This document shows, one piece after another, positions 1 to 10,627 of a stretch of 64,000 nucleotides of DNA. A program made the translations under genes and the position numbers. The stretch covers positions 30,266,129 through 30,330,128 of the forward strand of contig NW_024037059.1 in assembly GCF_015706575.1 (NCBI RefSeq), written 5' to 3'. The notes under the pieces were generated by a model, which did not search any database, was not told the origin of the DNA, and worked only from the letters and a program-made list of their open reading frames with translations. The number at the start of each line of letters is the position of its first letter. The stretch's first letter is position 1. This DNA comes from Patiria miniata. Lineage: Eukaryota; Echinodermata; Asteroidea; Valvatida; Asterinidae.

Positions 1-131
1 CAATCTATCTAATTTCATTATGTTCTACAAACACGCACATGAATTCAAAATGTCTGGTCCCAGGACGGCTTCAAAGCGTCTCCGCGCGCAGAATGACGAG
101 TTAGCGCTCTAGTAATTTAATATAGCTCTAT
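1..131. repeat. Right end of a MITE shared with TRIM unit 4
   Basis: This stretch matches 41193-41323, the right end of a roughly 510-bp element with long terminal inverted repeats that is complete in the unit of TRIM copy 4. The terminal part near position 100-131 (TTAGCGCTCTAGTAATTTAA) is the inverted counterpart of the left terminus near 40815. The left part of this copy lies outside the window. No coding capacity is seen. Confidence 0.75.
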
Positions 132-1082
132 GGGGCCAACGCACATGCCGAAATGCAATGAGGGAGATTAACTGATAACACACCAATGTTACCAGTTAAT
201 CCAATTTCGAACGGGTTTTACAATCTGGGTAGATATTATAATTTCAGGAATGTAGCAGATCTAAATAGCCCTGGTTCAACTACAACAGGTAATGTTCTGC
301 GGGGCCTTCATTACAAATCATTACAAAGTAAATTGCCATCCTCCATACATACGACCAGCATTGAAATATGCGCTGTACTCACACACAGATGGGTACATGT
401 ATATAGGCTAATGCATACACCCTCTACTTTCTGAAACTACAACTCCTAAAAGAAACGGGTACTGAAGTTAACATAATATCTGTACACCATGTAAATTTAG
501 TATGTCTGCTTGCTGAAGAAACCAAATATTTCCGATTGTGGAAAAATTTGATGTATGTACCCAACAAATTAAAACAGCGACAACTTTTGCATTTCGGCTC
601 ACTGACTATGTCAGACATCCATTAACAATACATGCTTTTGCGGCGGCTGAGTCGCTCGGCCAGATGGCCTCCGGGGCGGTCTATTTACCTGTCACTCATG
701 AAGCTTATTCATTAAGTAACTGCGCAGCTAGTTGCTGTCAACTCTAGTGAATACTCAAACCAAATTTATAATGAAATTCTCAAAATGTTGCTGTATGTAC
801 CTATGCAATATTCATGAACCATTTATCAATCTGAAGGATTGATCGACTGTATAATCGACTGACGACCCAATTTTGGCTTGTGTGTACGCGGGGCGCTCGC
901 ACGTGCAACTCGCCGCTAGCTAGCTCTTCACGTACAGTCCTGCATGCTGACTGGCTAATCGTCATTTGTTGAATGCGGTTAAATCAGGTCGCTGGTGATA
1001 ACTAAATGATTATTCATGACTTCCGGAACCACTGCGTGCTATAATTGGCTTATTGTAAATGAAGTGATGATATCTTAGCTCA
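132..1082. repeat. Broken 3' flank of a missing TRIM unit
   Basis: This segment is collinear with the DNA just downstream of TRIM copies 3, 4, 5 and 6 (for example 27570-28510, 41330-42250 and 54425-55350). From 309 it contains the roughly 800-bp element that opens with CATTACA and recurs in those flanks. Similarity stops at about 1082, at a TTAA-containing site, where a MITE begins. The TRIM gene expected about 100 bp further on is not present. This is therefore the rearranged left edge of the array or a deleted unit. No gene is supported here. Confidence 0.75.
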
Positions 1083-1545
1083 TTATATACAACATTTGCA
1101 AACATCCAAAAACAAAACTGCCAAATTATTATGAAATACCTAACTTGACTGAAAGTGAATAATATTTTCTCAAGCATCCTATGAAACCATTTAGGTGTGA
1201 TGTCATTTTTAAGAAAAGTGGAATTTTTGAATCCATTTCCAACGATGGTCGGCTTGGGGAAAAAATGACTTTTATTTTTTTAAATACTGCCCCTAATTCA
1301 CCAAATTTAGTTAGTCCACAAGCCAGCTAGTCTGGTTCCCTGATCTGACAATTCCTCGACATCTATAAATTGGTCCGTTTCATATAAATAGGGTCAGGCA
1401 ACCAGACTACAAGAACAGCATTTTTTCTTGTTTTTCCCCCCAGTATCTAAGAACACAAAAACTTTAAACAGGTCAGTGTAACAATATTTGCTAAAAATAC
1501 TAACCCCCAAATCCATCCATTTCTGAAAATTACAGCAAAAGTATA
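1083..1545 (+). repeat. Decayed TTAA-type MITE, third copy
   Basis: This matches the elements at 15270-15792 (opposite orientation) and 25160-25694: it starts with ATATACAACATTTGCAAAC and ends with GAAAATTACAGCAAAAG. The central palindrome is only half recognisable (TTTCCAACGATGGTCGG at about 1238, then mismatches), and the ends are eroded. It is the oldest of the three copies. It is non-coding. Confidence 0.75.
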
Positions 1546-2671
1546 TATCTAACTATAATTAATCTCTGTCTGTCTGTCTGTATTTCGATTATCTTCAGAA
1601 ACGGACACCGTATGAAGTTGAAAATCGCTCGGGACTCCAGAGTGTGCAGTGCCAAGTTTGAATTTGTTTTATGGCTAATTAATTATTCATAGTACTTATG
1701 TACAAATGGCAATTCTACTCTGTGTACACGACGTATATGGGAAAATTCAGTTTTCGCTGCGCGGCAACCTGTGGTCAAATTTTTACGTTTTTCATATCAA
1801 AAGATGCGCAAGGCTTGAGGCTAAAAGTCATAACAGGGTCGCGACAAAAATATTTTTCAAGGTTATCACAGAAAAAGTTGAGGGGGATTCCGCCCCCCCC
1901 CCCCCCCGGCCCTTTTAGGGTTAAGTGAAAGCGTGCTTGCTCAATATGATGCAACACTGGAAAAAGGAAGGGCACATGCATTGTAGGGCGATACCATTGT
2001 CCATTATGGGCACATGCATTGTAGGGCGATACCATTGTCCAGTATATAGCACTGCATACCATATGTTTCCGTATGTACACATACGTGGTGGCTGCACGGG
2101 CACATTATGTTTTTGCAGTCGACTGAGCGACCATTGTAGCCTTACTGCAGGGCGATACCAATGTCCAGTAGGGGTGAATATCTGCGCTATTTTTTTCAGC
2201 TTTTTCGAGAACCAATCGCCCAAACAACTTCAAACTTGGCACAAACTTTGACGTGAGTGTACTGCGTTCAACCTGTCAAAACAACACCATTGAATCGCGT
2301 GCCTTGTTCGCACGAGCTGTTCTCAAAAACCCTGCAAGCATGCAACCAATACCAGCGGCAAAGCAAATTGCGCTTCCCGAACATGCACATTTTAGACGGA
2401 CACTGCATGAAATATAATTTTTTGGGTTTGGGTTCCACTTTTTTGGACTCACCCTGTATTTGTGTGAGGTTTTCAACCTCCGTGCCACCAAAATCTTACC
2501 CCGATGATGAAGTTTGACAAAAAGCCTGGCTGCAGCAGAAATTCAAAACATATGCTGTCGTCACATGCCAGCCCCAGCCTATACTTCGTGTACAGGTACC
2601 CCTCGACGGTTACAAAGGGAAAGTTGGGGAAGACCACTGGGAGGGACATTGTGGAGAGCTGTTGGCCAATC
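1546..2671. other. Unassigned sequence with short direct repeats
   Basis: No gene is recognised. The stretch holds a short CTGT microsatellite near 1566, a C-run near 1891-1906, and a 38-bp direct repeat (GGCACATGCATTGTAGGGCG...) at 1971 and 2009 with a third degenerate partial copy at about 2144-2168. Open frames across it are short and overlap on both strands with no family similarity, so I treat it as non-coding. Confidence 0.5.
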
Positions 2672-3007
2672 ATAGGCGTAGCCAGTGGGGTGGGGGGGGG
2701 GAGTAAGGGGGATATAAACCCCCCAATATTTTGTAAAGACTGCCCTTTTCCATCCAAATGCCATTTTTTCACCAGCGCCTACCCCCCCCCCCATTTTTGT
2801 GAAGAGTGCCCTTCTTTTGTTAACAAGTGCCCGTTTTTTTCTGGACAAGCACCCCCATACCATGGCCCCCCCCCCCATGTGATTTCACAGAGGCCAATTG
2901 TCGGGATCAAATACCTGTCTACATTTTAGCACGGACGTACAAGTGCCCTTTTCAAGACATTTTTACCCCCCCCCCCCCCAATAAAAATGACTTTGCTACG
3001 CCCCTGC
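2672..3007. repeat. G/C-run-rich miniature element, probable
   Basis: The segment opens with GGCGTAGCCAGTGGGG and closes with TTTGCTACGCCCCTG, giving a short inverted terminal match (GGCGTAGC). Between them lie long G and C homopolymers and repeats resembling 'gtgcccttttt'. This layout resembles the small hAT-like elements with GGCGTAGC termini found in marine animals, such as the one at 6330-6645. No target duplication was resolved. Confidence 0.4.
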
Positions 3008-3275
3008 CAATGGTTACAGTGTTCAACTCGTGTGCCATGGTACTGGGTTCGAACCCTGACAGGAAACATGGTGCTCGTGTTTTTGGGTAAGACAATTATT
3101 GCCTCTCTCCACCCAGGAGTATAAATGGGTACCTGTGAGGGTAGAGACCAGAAGGCGCTGATCTCGAGCTGCTGTAAAAACTGGTCTCATGGCCTGATGA
3201 ACAGGGGTAATAATTGTGAAGCGCTTTTAGACCTTTGGTATAAAGTGCTAAGCACCGCATTATTATTTTTACATT
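3008..3275 (+). mobile_element. tRNA-derived SINE
   Basis: A tRNA-like head carries a clear RNA polymerase III B-box (GGTTCGAACCC at about 3048) and a plausible A-box about 35 bp upstream. The body has the phrase CCTCTCCACCCAGG followed by TATAAATGGGTACC, then a tail with AAGCGCTTTTAGACC, GGTATAAAGTGCTA and ATTATTATTTTT. This is the usual head-body-tail plan of invertebrate SINEs, which borrow LINE machinery in trans. It is non-coding. The exact 5' end and target duplication were not resolved. Confidence 0.7.
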
Positions 3276-4327
3276 TGAATGCATTGCAGCTGACGCTCAC
3301 GCGAAGAAGCTATGGATTTGTGCAAATCCAGAATAAAATTAATCTTGCGTATTTTGCGCCATATGCGCGTGCACCAGACTACGTGCACGTGATGCGTCTC
3401 TCCAACTAGGGCTCCCGAAAGTTGTCAAAAAGCACCCTCTGTGTTCGTGAACGGAGTCCATAGGTTTATGATCAGGCCTGGCTCAGCATGCACTTAAGGC
3501 CTTTTTGTATGAGAAACATATGAGATTTCTTCAGTCAGATTTGGGGCTTCAATTGTGTGGCAATTTCATTTAAGGTTTTGACTTAAAAGGTCTAAATTTA
3601 TTCTTAAACAGCCTTTTCATATACGCCTTTTCATCGTCCATTGCGTAAATTTAGTTGTATGTATAGTTTTATAGGTACCGATATACAAACCAAATTGAAA
3701 AGCAGCTTAATGTATTCAAATTTATTTAAATTTTTTTCAAATTGTCATCTCAAATTACTGCAAACCAAACCTATCCCTGCATTTTCACCATTAACGTCTT
3801 GTTCTCAACTTGCCAGGTCGTTAACTTGTTGAACGCCTTGTACACGCTGTTCGACGCCATCATTTCCAACTATGACGTCTACAAGGTAAACATTCCTTAT
3901 AACCCAGATTGTTTTAAAACCAAACTTGCAACAACATTTAAATCGCAGGACGTTAGAATGTGTTATTAGCTAATAGTTCCAAGTTACATTAAGACTAAAA
4001 AAAAAAAGATGTACTCATCAACCCAGGAAAGAGGAAAGCCAAACATGTTTTCTATTATATCTGAAAGCAAAATTAACCAATAATGAATAACAATGTCTTG
4101 TTCAGGTTGAAACCATCGGTGATGCCTACATGTTGGTCTCCGGCCTACCGCTCTGTAATGGCAACCGTCATGCTGGTATGATCGCCTCCGCTGCATGGCA
4201 TCTGCTGGAAGGTGTTAGTAGTTTCATCATGCCGCAAAAAACAAGAGGAGAAACTCAAACTCCGAATCGGTATTCACTCAGGTAAGATCATTGTCTTGGT
4301 TTGTGGTCGAAGTACTCAATATGGATC

Positions 4328-4730
4328 GCAAGTACATCACAAGTCCAGTCCCAAGTACATCAAAAGTCCAGTCACAAGTACATCACAAGTCCAGTCACAA
4401 GTACATCACAAGTCCAGTCACAAGTACATCACAAGTCTGGTCACAAGTACATCACAAGTCCAGTCACAAGTACATGACAAGTCCAGTCACAAGTACATCA
4501 CAAGTCTGGTCACAAGTACATCACAAGTCCAGTCACAAGTACATGACAAGTCCAGTCACAAGTACATCACAAGTCTGGTCACAAGTACATCACAAGTCCA
4601 GTCACAAGTACATCACAAGTCCAGTCACAAGTACATCACAAGTCCAGTCACAAGTACATCACAAGTCTGGTCACAAGTACATCACAAGTCCAGTCACAAG
4701 TACATCACAAGTCCGGTCATAAGTGAATCA
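4328..4730. repeat. 23-bp minisatellite with 69-bp higher-order pattern
   Basis: About 17 tandem copies of CACAAGTACATCACAAGTCC plus AGT, 23 bp in all. Two diagnostic variants (ATGACAAG for ATCACAAG, and CTGGT for CCAGT) recur every third monomer through the middle of the array, giving a 69-bp higher-order unit. Because 69 is divisible by three, long stop-free frames arise; they are not genes. The array lies in the intron between exons b and c of the guanylate cyclase remnant. Confidence 0.93.
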
Positions 4731-4905
4731 CAACTTCAAGCTCTGCTCACGCTATTTGTGCTTGAAAATGTTGTGTATGTATGATAATTTCTTCATTGTT
4801 TGGACTTTTTTCAAGGATCTTGTGTGGCGTGTGTAGTTAGCCTGACCATGCCTCGGTATTGCCTCTTTGATGACACAGCGTCTCGTATGGAGTCTAACGG
4901 ACTCC

Positions 4906-5309
4906 GTAAGTAGAATCTTGTGACACAAGACAGCTAAAATTATGTTGTCATATTAATGGGTCTCGTTCAAATGACATCATTTCCTACAGACCATCCACGT
5001 GCATCGGCATTTTGAGCGTCAACTTGCATAACGCGCATCAGCTGCGTCGCATTTTGAACACATTTCGAGCAACAAGCCCGCGTGTTTGGAACATGTTCAA
5101 CACTGCGTAATGCGTGCTTTATTGCGTAAGATACGCAGTTGTAGTTCTCCTATACAGAGATGGCCGTTATTGAGCGAGCCCTATTGGAGAAAAAGTGTAT
5201 ATCACCAACAAACCAAGTTTTCTAACCGTAATTAAGCATGAAGTATGAACCAGCCTCGGCTCATGTTGGAAAACTTCATTCCATTTGCACTATGGACTTT
5301 GTGCACATG
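4906..5309. other. Intronic sequence of the cyclase remnant
   Basis: This is the start of the interval between cyclase exons c and d. It begins with the donor GTAAGT. No further exon, repeat family or RNA gene was recognised before the pogo-like element. Confidence 0.5.
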
Positions 5310-5311
5310 TA

Positions 5312-6054
5312 CAGTAAACTCCGGCTAAGTCGGCACTCTCGGGACCCGAGAATTTGTGAAGACTTACGTGAATGCCGACATCTGCTGAAAGTCGTCATTT
5401 TGCCGACTTACATGAATGGCCTTTTTGTACATATGATTCATTACACTAATTGGCTTTCATTTACCCTCGTTTATCTCCTTAATGCTTGAGTTGATTCCAG
5501 TGAATTAATCCTTAATTTTATCATCACGGACTGGGGTATTGATAGTGGAGACCATGTGTACAAAATAATAACACATGTACGTGTACATTTATGAATTAAA
5601 TGCGTGCGTGGTTTTAACTGCATCATTCAATAAAACGACCCCCAAAATGGACAGAGCACATGCGTACAGGCCTAGAGGGGGTACTGGTATTGATACGCTC
5701 GCGATGCATGTATGAAGTGGGAAACTGCGCTAGGATTGGCTGTGCAGCAATACCGCGTACTAATGCAGCGATCAGAGGACGCGCCAAACCACTTTTCACT
5801 CGACACCACAGTACAGGAATCGATGCAATGTGTGATTTTTTTTAACGCCAACTTACGCAAAGGATTTTGTTGTGCTTTTTATGGGGAGGGGAACAAGCGT
5901 AACACGATGACTTGAGCAAAATGGCACTATATAATAGCTGACTTGAAAATAAAAACTTCAATGGAAATGCATTAAGACAATCGGGACTTTAGTCAGACGG
6001 CCGACTTGAGCGATTTGACGAGTTGTACAATGTCGACTTGGCAGGAGCTTACTG
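5312..6054. mobile_element. Pogo/Tigger-like non-autonomous DNA transposon
   Basis: The ends are imperfect inverted repeats: CAGTAAACTCCGGCTAAGTC on the left, and on the right the complement of CAGTAAGCTCCTGCCAAGTC. Both ends are flanked by TA (5310-5311 and 6055-6056), the target duplication of the Tc1/mariner-pogo group. The CAGTAAACTCC start is typical of pogo-like elements. At 743 bp without a transposase reading frame it is a non-autonomous derivative. It sits in the cyclase c-d intron. Confidence 0.75.
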
Positions 6055-6329
6055 TATATGGTTACAAATGGATGGTTGGGGGAGACCACTCGGAGGGACT
6101 CTTGAACTTATTGCCAACAGTGTCCAGCACTCACGCCTTCACACCAAAGGAGGGGGGGTCGTTTAAAGTCAATGTTTGGCATTGGCATTGTGCAGTGAGT
6201 ACCACAGTGTGATTTCCACTACCATCTAATACCAAGCACCAAAGCTGGGAAGTTTCACACAAAACTATCCCGCAATTCACTATAAAATAATGCATCATCG
6301 CACTTCCACTGTGTAAAGGGTGTATGTAT

Positions 6330-6645
6330 CAGTGGCCTAGCCACAGGGGGGCACGTGCCCCCCACAAAATTTCTGTGCCCCCCGGGTGCCTACCCCACCC
6401 CACCACAATACTGATACTGCCCCTTTTCCTTCCCCAACCAAAAAGGGTTATTGTAAGTTGTATTTTTTCAGTTAGCCAAAGGCTTACTTTTTACAGTTTC
6501 TAATGTCAGTGGATATAGCGAGGCCTTATGGGGCCCAACTGGGAAAAACTGCAATAGAACGTTTGTGATATGTGCCTCATATGATATTCTGATGCCCCCC
6601 CCCCCCCCTGTGCCCCCCACTAAAAAAATCCTAGCTATGCCACTG
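6330..6645. mobile_element. hAT-like MITE with perfect 8-bp duplication
   Basis: The termini CAGTGGCCTAGCC and its inverted partner GGATTTTT...CTAGCTATGCCACTG read as CAGTGGCRTAGC-type inverted repeats. The element is flanked by identical 8-bp copies GTATGTAT (6322-6329 and 6646-6653), the target-duplication length of hAT transposases. The interior is rich in C-runs and 'tgccccc' repeats and encodes nothing. Confidence 0.85.
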
Positions 6646-6935
6646 GTATGTATTACCAAACTTCAATTATTCACCGAAAGTTTTCAAGATTTTTAAAAAC
6701 ATTTTCTGAGCAAAAGCTTTTATTTGATTTTCTATTAAAGCGTAATTGATTTTCTTCGGCATTTCGCTTTTGAGTAATGTTTTTGCCCTCACCCCTACAA
6801 TCTCACAGCGCTCAAGATTCATGTGAGTCCCGAATGCAGACAGGTACTGGAAGAACTTGGAGGATACAATCTAGTAGAGAGAGGACTCGTTGCCATGAAG
6901 GTACGGCAGTTATTTTCTTTGCGTAGCTCCTTTCT

Positions 6936-7450
6936 TAGGGTGCGTTCGATTAGCTCACCCGGGTCGACTCAGGTTAGCCCCGTGCCGTTCGATTAGCTCT
7001 GACCTCATTCTCATGGCTCACCCGGGTCAGCCACCACAGACCCTGCTCGTCGAGCGGAGTCAGTGGTGGAAATACGTTACTCGCATGCATTGTTCAGCCC
7101 TAGTAACAGACAAATATGGGGCCGGACAGTGGTAAAGATCAAGTGAACCTAAAGATCAACTTTATTTGAAGTCTTGATGTAATTATTTGTTGAACTCATT
7201 GCGACTTTAGAGGCTACAATTCCAACCCAGCGTTTTTACTTATTTTGATTGACGGAAAAGCAGTAAATCTGAAGAAAAAAACTTAGTTTGAAAAGGGTGT
7301 TTTGTCAGTGGCAATGGCCGTGGCTATGGACATCACGTGAGGCTTTCGATGGCCTGGGTTTGAGCGATTCATTAGCACAGCTCTCGTGGCTAACCCGTCT
7401 GCCTTTTATATACCCGACTTGATCCGGGTGAGCTACTCGAACGTACCCTA
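6936..7450. mobile_element. MITE with TAGGGTGCGTTCG termini
   Basis: The left end TAGGGTGCGTTCGATTAGCT and the right end, whose complement starts TAGGGTACGTTCGAGTAGCT, form inverted repeats of about 30 bp including CTCACCCGG. The start resembles hAT-type MITEs, but I could not read a clean 8-bp duplication. It begins 35 bp after the donor of cyclase exon d. No coding potential. Confidence 0.65.
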
Positions 7451-7519
7451 TATTTGATTGACCAACAATAATTGTTTGAATCCCTAAACTTGAAGATATT
7501 ATACAAGTAGTGACTACTT

Positions 7520-7640
7520 TGGTTGGTGTGGTAGAACTAGCCTCCTGAGATGATCCATACAGCGTTCTATATTCCGGCAGTGACACCCAGGGAAATAGAA
7601 TGCTCCATGGATCACCGAGGGAGGCTAGTTTCACTTCAAG
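7520..7640. repeat. Short palindromic MITE (CTAGCCTCC termini)
   Basis: About 115 bp bounded by AACTAGCCTCC and its inverse GGAGGCTAGTT. Close copies lie near 24541-24655, 51945-52050 and 59605-59710, always in the equivalent spacer of a TRIM unit, so it was probably present before the units duplicated. Non-coding. Confidence 0.7.
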
Positions 7641-9161
7641 TTGAAAGCAGTCAATATTTGTTTTATAAAGCCCCACCGCTTGCTTTTGAGGGATAACTGA
7701 TTAATTTAACGGAAATCTCATAAAAATGTTCTTCATTTTCAGTGTGATTGAAAGTGATTGAAAACTGTCTTTTTCCGAACTACCCCTTCATGAAATGTTT
7801 GAATTTAACTTTGAAGCGCGTGGGAACAAAACACGCAACATGCAAAACGCATGTGCATATGCTGCTGTTTCTATGTTGGTTGCTACATGCATAGTACTTT
7901 GTCAGCCTTGAATAGTCTTTTCAGTTGTTGTATTGTCTGTTTGGCTGTGTGTAAAGGCGAAAAATGGCTCACTACAAAAAAAAAATCCTGGTTCAAATGA
8001 TTAGGTCGTGATTTATGTTTAGAAACTTGGACAAAAAAGAAAAAATCAAGGAAACAAAATTAATTTCTCAAAAATTTAATTTAGTCTCATAAAAATAATC
8101 CTTCACATGCCAATTGTTTTTTTAAAATCCTTGAATAAAAGACAATTTTCTCAAATACTTCAAAAGAAAACTCAATCTGGATCAAACAACGAATACAAAA
8201 ACACAAAAAGGAATTTGCCAAGGAGTAAAATAAACATTGGATACAATTTTAGGAGAATAAGAGAACAACTAAAGTTTAAAAAGTGGATTGACAGAAACAA
8301 ATACTGCAAGTCAAACTTGCGCGATCCCCCTGGCATGCTGTTTTGACAATTGTTTTAGTGACATCTGTCATGTAGGACCATCATCCAAGTCACATGTACA
8401 TGTGTATGGTACTGAAAATATTGGGCTGTGAAGAAGTGTTTATAGGCACATGTACATATGTTTTCGTCAACTGAAACAACCACCAGGTGGTCCAGATACT
8501 TCAAGGAAATCACAGACAAACGACTTGAAGAACAAGCGAAGAACTGCCTGACTAAAGCATTTTTGTAAAACGTGTGCTAAGGAAATTAAATCAAACCATA
8601 AAGCATAGATAAAATATTCATTAGCAAGTCAAAACTAAACCTTACATACAGAATAAAGTACAAGGAAAACGAATGTCCTTGAAAACCCACAATATCACCG
8701 TAAGTCCATGGAGAGAAGGCCGATATTTACGAGGTCTAATGAATCTAACCCATGTCAGTCAGTTTGTGTACATGTACAGGCAGTTAGTAAGAATCTTAGC
8801 TGTACTCCTGAGAGACCTCGTAAATATCCATATAATATGTATATGCACTAAGCCAACGTCATGTACCAACAATACAAACGCTATAAATTCAAGTTTAGAG
8901 TTCAACGAGGCAGTCTGTCTCTGTTAACTACGGAAGCACAAAATGGACAGTGCACAAATGGTTTGTGTGATAGGTCGTCAGTTTTGTGAACCAAGGAATT
9001 ATACATGCAAAATGTACAAAGCTTTGAATTAGATATTTACATAGTCACGTGCCATTGTGTTTCATATACAGTGTACTTTTACAAAATGAAGATGGCAAAA
9101 TACGCTTCATTAAGATTTAAGACATTTCATATTACCTGACATAAAACTTATGGAATTTTTT
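7641..9161. repeat. TRIM-unit spacer, first unit
   Basis: This segment is collinear, with deletions, with spacers of later units. Shared blocks include AATCCTGGTTCAAATGATTA near 8010 (also 25015, 33530, 52400, 60085) and GGACAGTGCACAAATG near 8943 (also 19363, 26988, 36069, 53898, 60519, with small changes). No gene is recognised. Confidence 0.65.
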
Positions 9162-10627
9162 GAGTGGTCGGGCACAACTCGACCACTGTCTGGATTTGTT
9201 CTCATAAATCTTCTTTCTTTCCTTTTTTTCCGTACGGCACGTATTCGCGGGTTTTCTCTTAAACGGTATATGGTATGAACTTGTAACTTTAAAAAAATAT
9301 CGACCCTCATCCGAAGTGGTGCATATTACTCTGACGTCATGATTGCATCATCGGGTGTCAAATTACAGTGATTTTATCTGAAAATGTGACCAATTACTTT
9401 CACCTATAACTCTTGAACTGAACTTTCAATGATGTTTGTATTCTGTAATCAGATAGACCATTAATCGCTAAACAGTTTTTGTCCTGTACGTGAACTCACT
9501 TGACCTATACTTCCGGGTCTACCGGAAGATCAAAGTTAGGCGAATTCAGAATGAAGATATTAGCCTGAAATCAAAACAGAGCAAAATTTCTTCTGAACGG
9601 TTTACGGTCTGATCATAAAACCTAGTGTGAACTTGTACCATGTTACAGAGATGTTATAAATTTTGTTATGTCATCATGACGTCATCAAATATCAAGTTAC
9701 AAGCGATTTCAGGGCAAATTTTGACAAAATAGTTTGCGATATATCTTTTGAACTCAATAGAGTATCGTGTTCGTTTTTTTGTGAGGTTGTAGACTATACC
9801 GTGAGAAACATTTCTTGTCCATACACAAAACCGCTTGACCTTCACTTCCGGTGTTACTGGAAGTGCAATAAAAACCGAATATAACTCAAAAGCGGAAGCA
9901 TTTTACTACACACATATAAATTATGAATGTGTTTAGTGAGAAATGCCAGTCACAAAAAACAGTGTGATGACGTCATCATTCAAAAGGGCGCCCCCTAGCG
10001 GCACATACAATATTGTTTGCTTTCTTTAATTTGAAAACCATCTGTTCAAATTTTACCAAATGGCCCATTGATATTCTCTGATTAACCACAGATAACTTGG
10101 CAAGGTTTCAAATTTATGACGTAATCAGACCGGAAGTTAATTCTATGAGAATTTGAAAATGATCATAAATTAAATTCTATCATTTGATCCATGTTGTATA
10201 TCTTCGTAGCCCAAATAACGATATACATGTACATTACAATGTTCACCTTTTGCTTCCAAATGCTGTGACGTCATCAAACCGGAACTTAGGTGTTATGAAT
10301 ACATACACTTATATTTTCCAGATTTTCATGCATTCAAGTTATTTAACATCACAATGAATATTTATCCACAAATCAGTATCACTTCCCGTTTTTGAATAAT
10401 GACGTCATCAAGCGAGAAATAACTTGTATGTGTACATGGAATGTTTACTGAAATTTATCCCACCTTTAAAGATACAATTTAATTGATTGTACTGGAAAGG
10501 ATTTAATTTCATGATCTTTTGTTCGTACATAAACGTACATAGTCATAACTTATCTCGGCAGTGTTTAATGAAATTATTGCCTGCCCGACCACTCTGCGTT
10601 TGTAACTCAACAAACGCGAACCTCTAG
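9162..10627. mobile_element. Helitron2/Helentron-like non-autonomous element, copy 1
   Basis: The left terminus GAGTGGTCGGGCA has a perfect 13-bp inverse (TGCCCGACCACTC) at 10582-10594, which is not at the right end but 33 bp inside it. Those 33 bp carry a hairpin (GCGTTTGT 10596-10603, ACAAACGC 10610-10617) and finish in CTAG. Asymmetric inverted repeats, a 3' hairpin and insertion between T residues are known traits of Helitron2/Helentron rolling-circle elements. The left end folds on itself as well (GTGGTCG with CGACCAC). No helicase is encoded, so it would depend on an enzyme in trans. It interrupts a spacer that is intact at about 19570, 27190 and 36290. The body repeats TGACGTCATCA and ACTTCCGG motifs. 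Confidence 0.78.

Larger units (their letters stand above)
3817..6900 (+). pseudogene. Guanylate cyclase catalytic-domain remnant, four exons
   Basis: Four blocks translate to consecutive parts of a class III guanylate cyclase catalytic domain as in receptor (natriuretic-peptide type) cyclases, which make cGMP from GTP. Exon a, 3817-3885 (VVNLLNALYTLFDAIISNYD, then VYK), follows TTGCCAG and precedes GTAAAC. Exon b, 4106-4281 ([15 protein letters not shown]), follows TTCAG and precedes GTAAGA. Exon c, 4816-4905 (LTMPRYCLF to ASRMESNGL), precedes GTAAGT. Exon d, 6809-6900 (LKIHVSPECRQVLEELGGYN, then LVERGLVAMK), follows TCTCACAG. Intron phases fit: the split proline and glycine codons are restored across junctions. 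Two defects mark it as dead. An extra base in the A-run of exon b shifts frame before [14 protein letters not shown] 9-nt deletion in exon c removes V-N-T of the DTVNTASR motif, including the catalytic Asn. The upstream exon with the first metal-binding Asp and the downstream exon were not found. The introns hold a minisatellite and transposons. Confidence 0.88.

Noticed and set aside
3008-3275. A functional tRNA gene
   Set aside because: The B-box is good but no cloverleaf with paired acceptor arms can be drawn; the SINE body and tail follow directly.
4300-4740. CRISPR-like repeat arrays, including this minisatellite
   Set aside because: Repeats are contiguous with no unique spacers, and the genome is animal.
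4212-4784. Repetitive 190-residue open frame
   Set aside because: It joins a frame-shifted piece of the cyclase exon b to the 23-bp minisatellite across a good splice donor; the repeat part is intronic.
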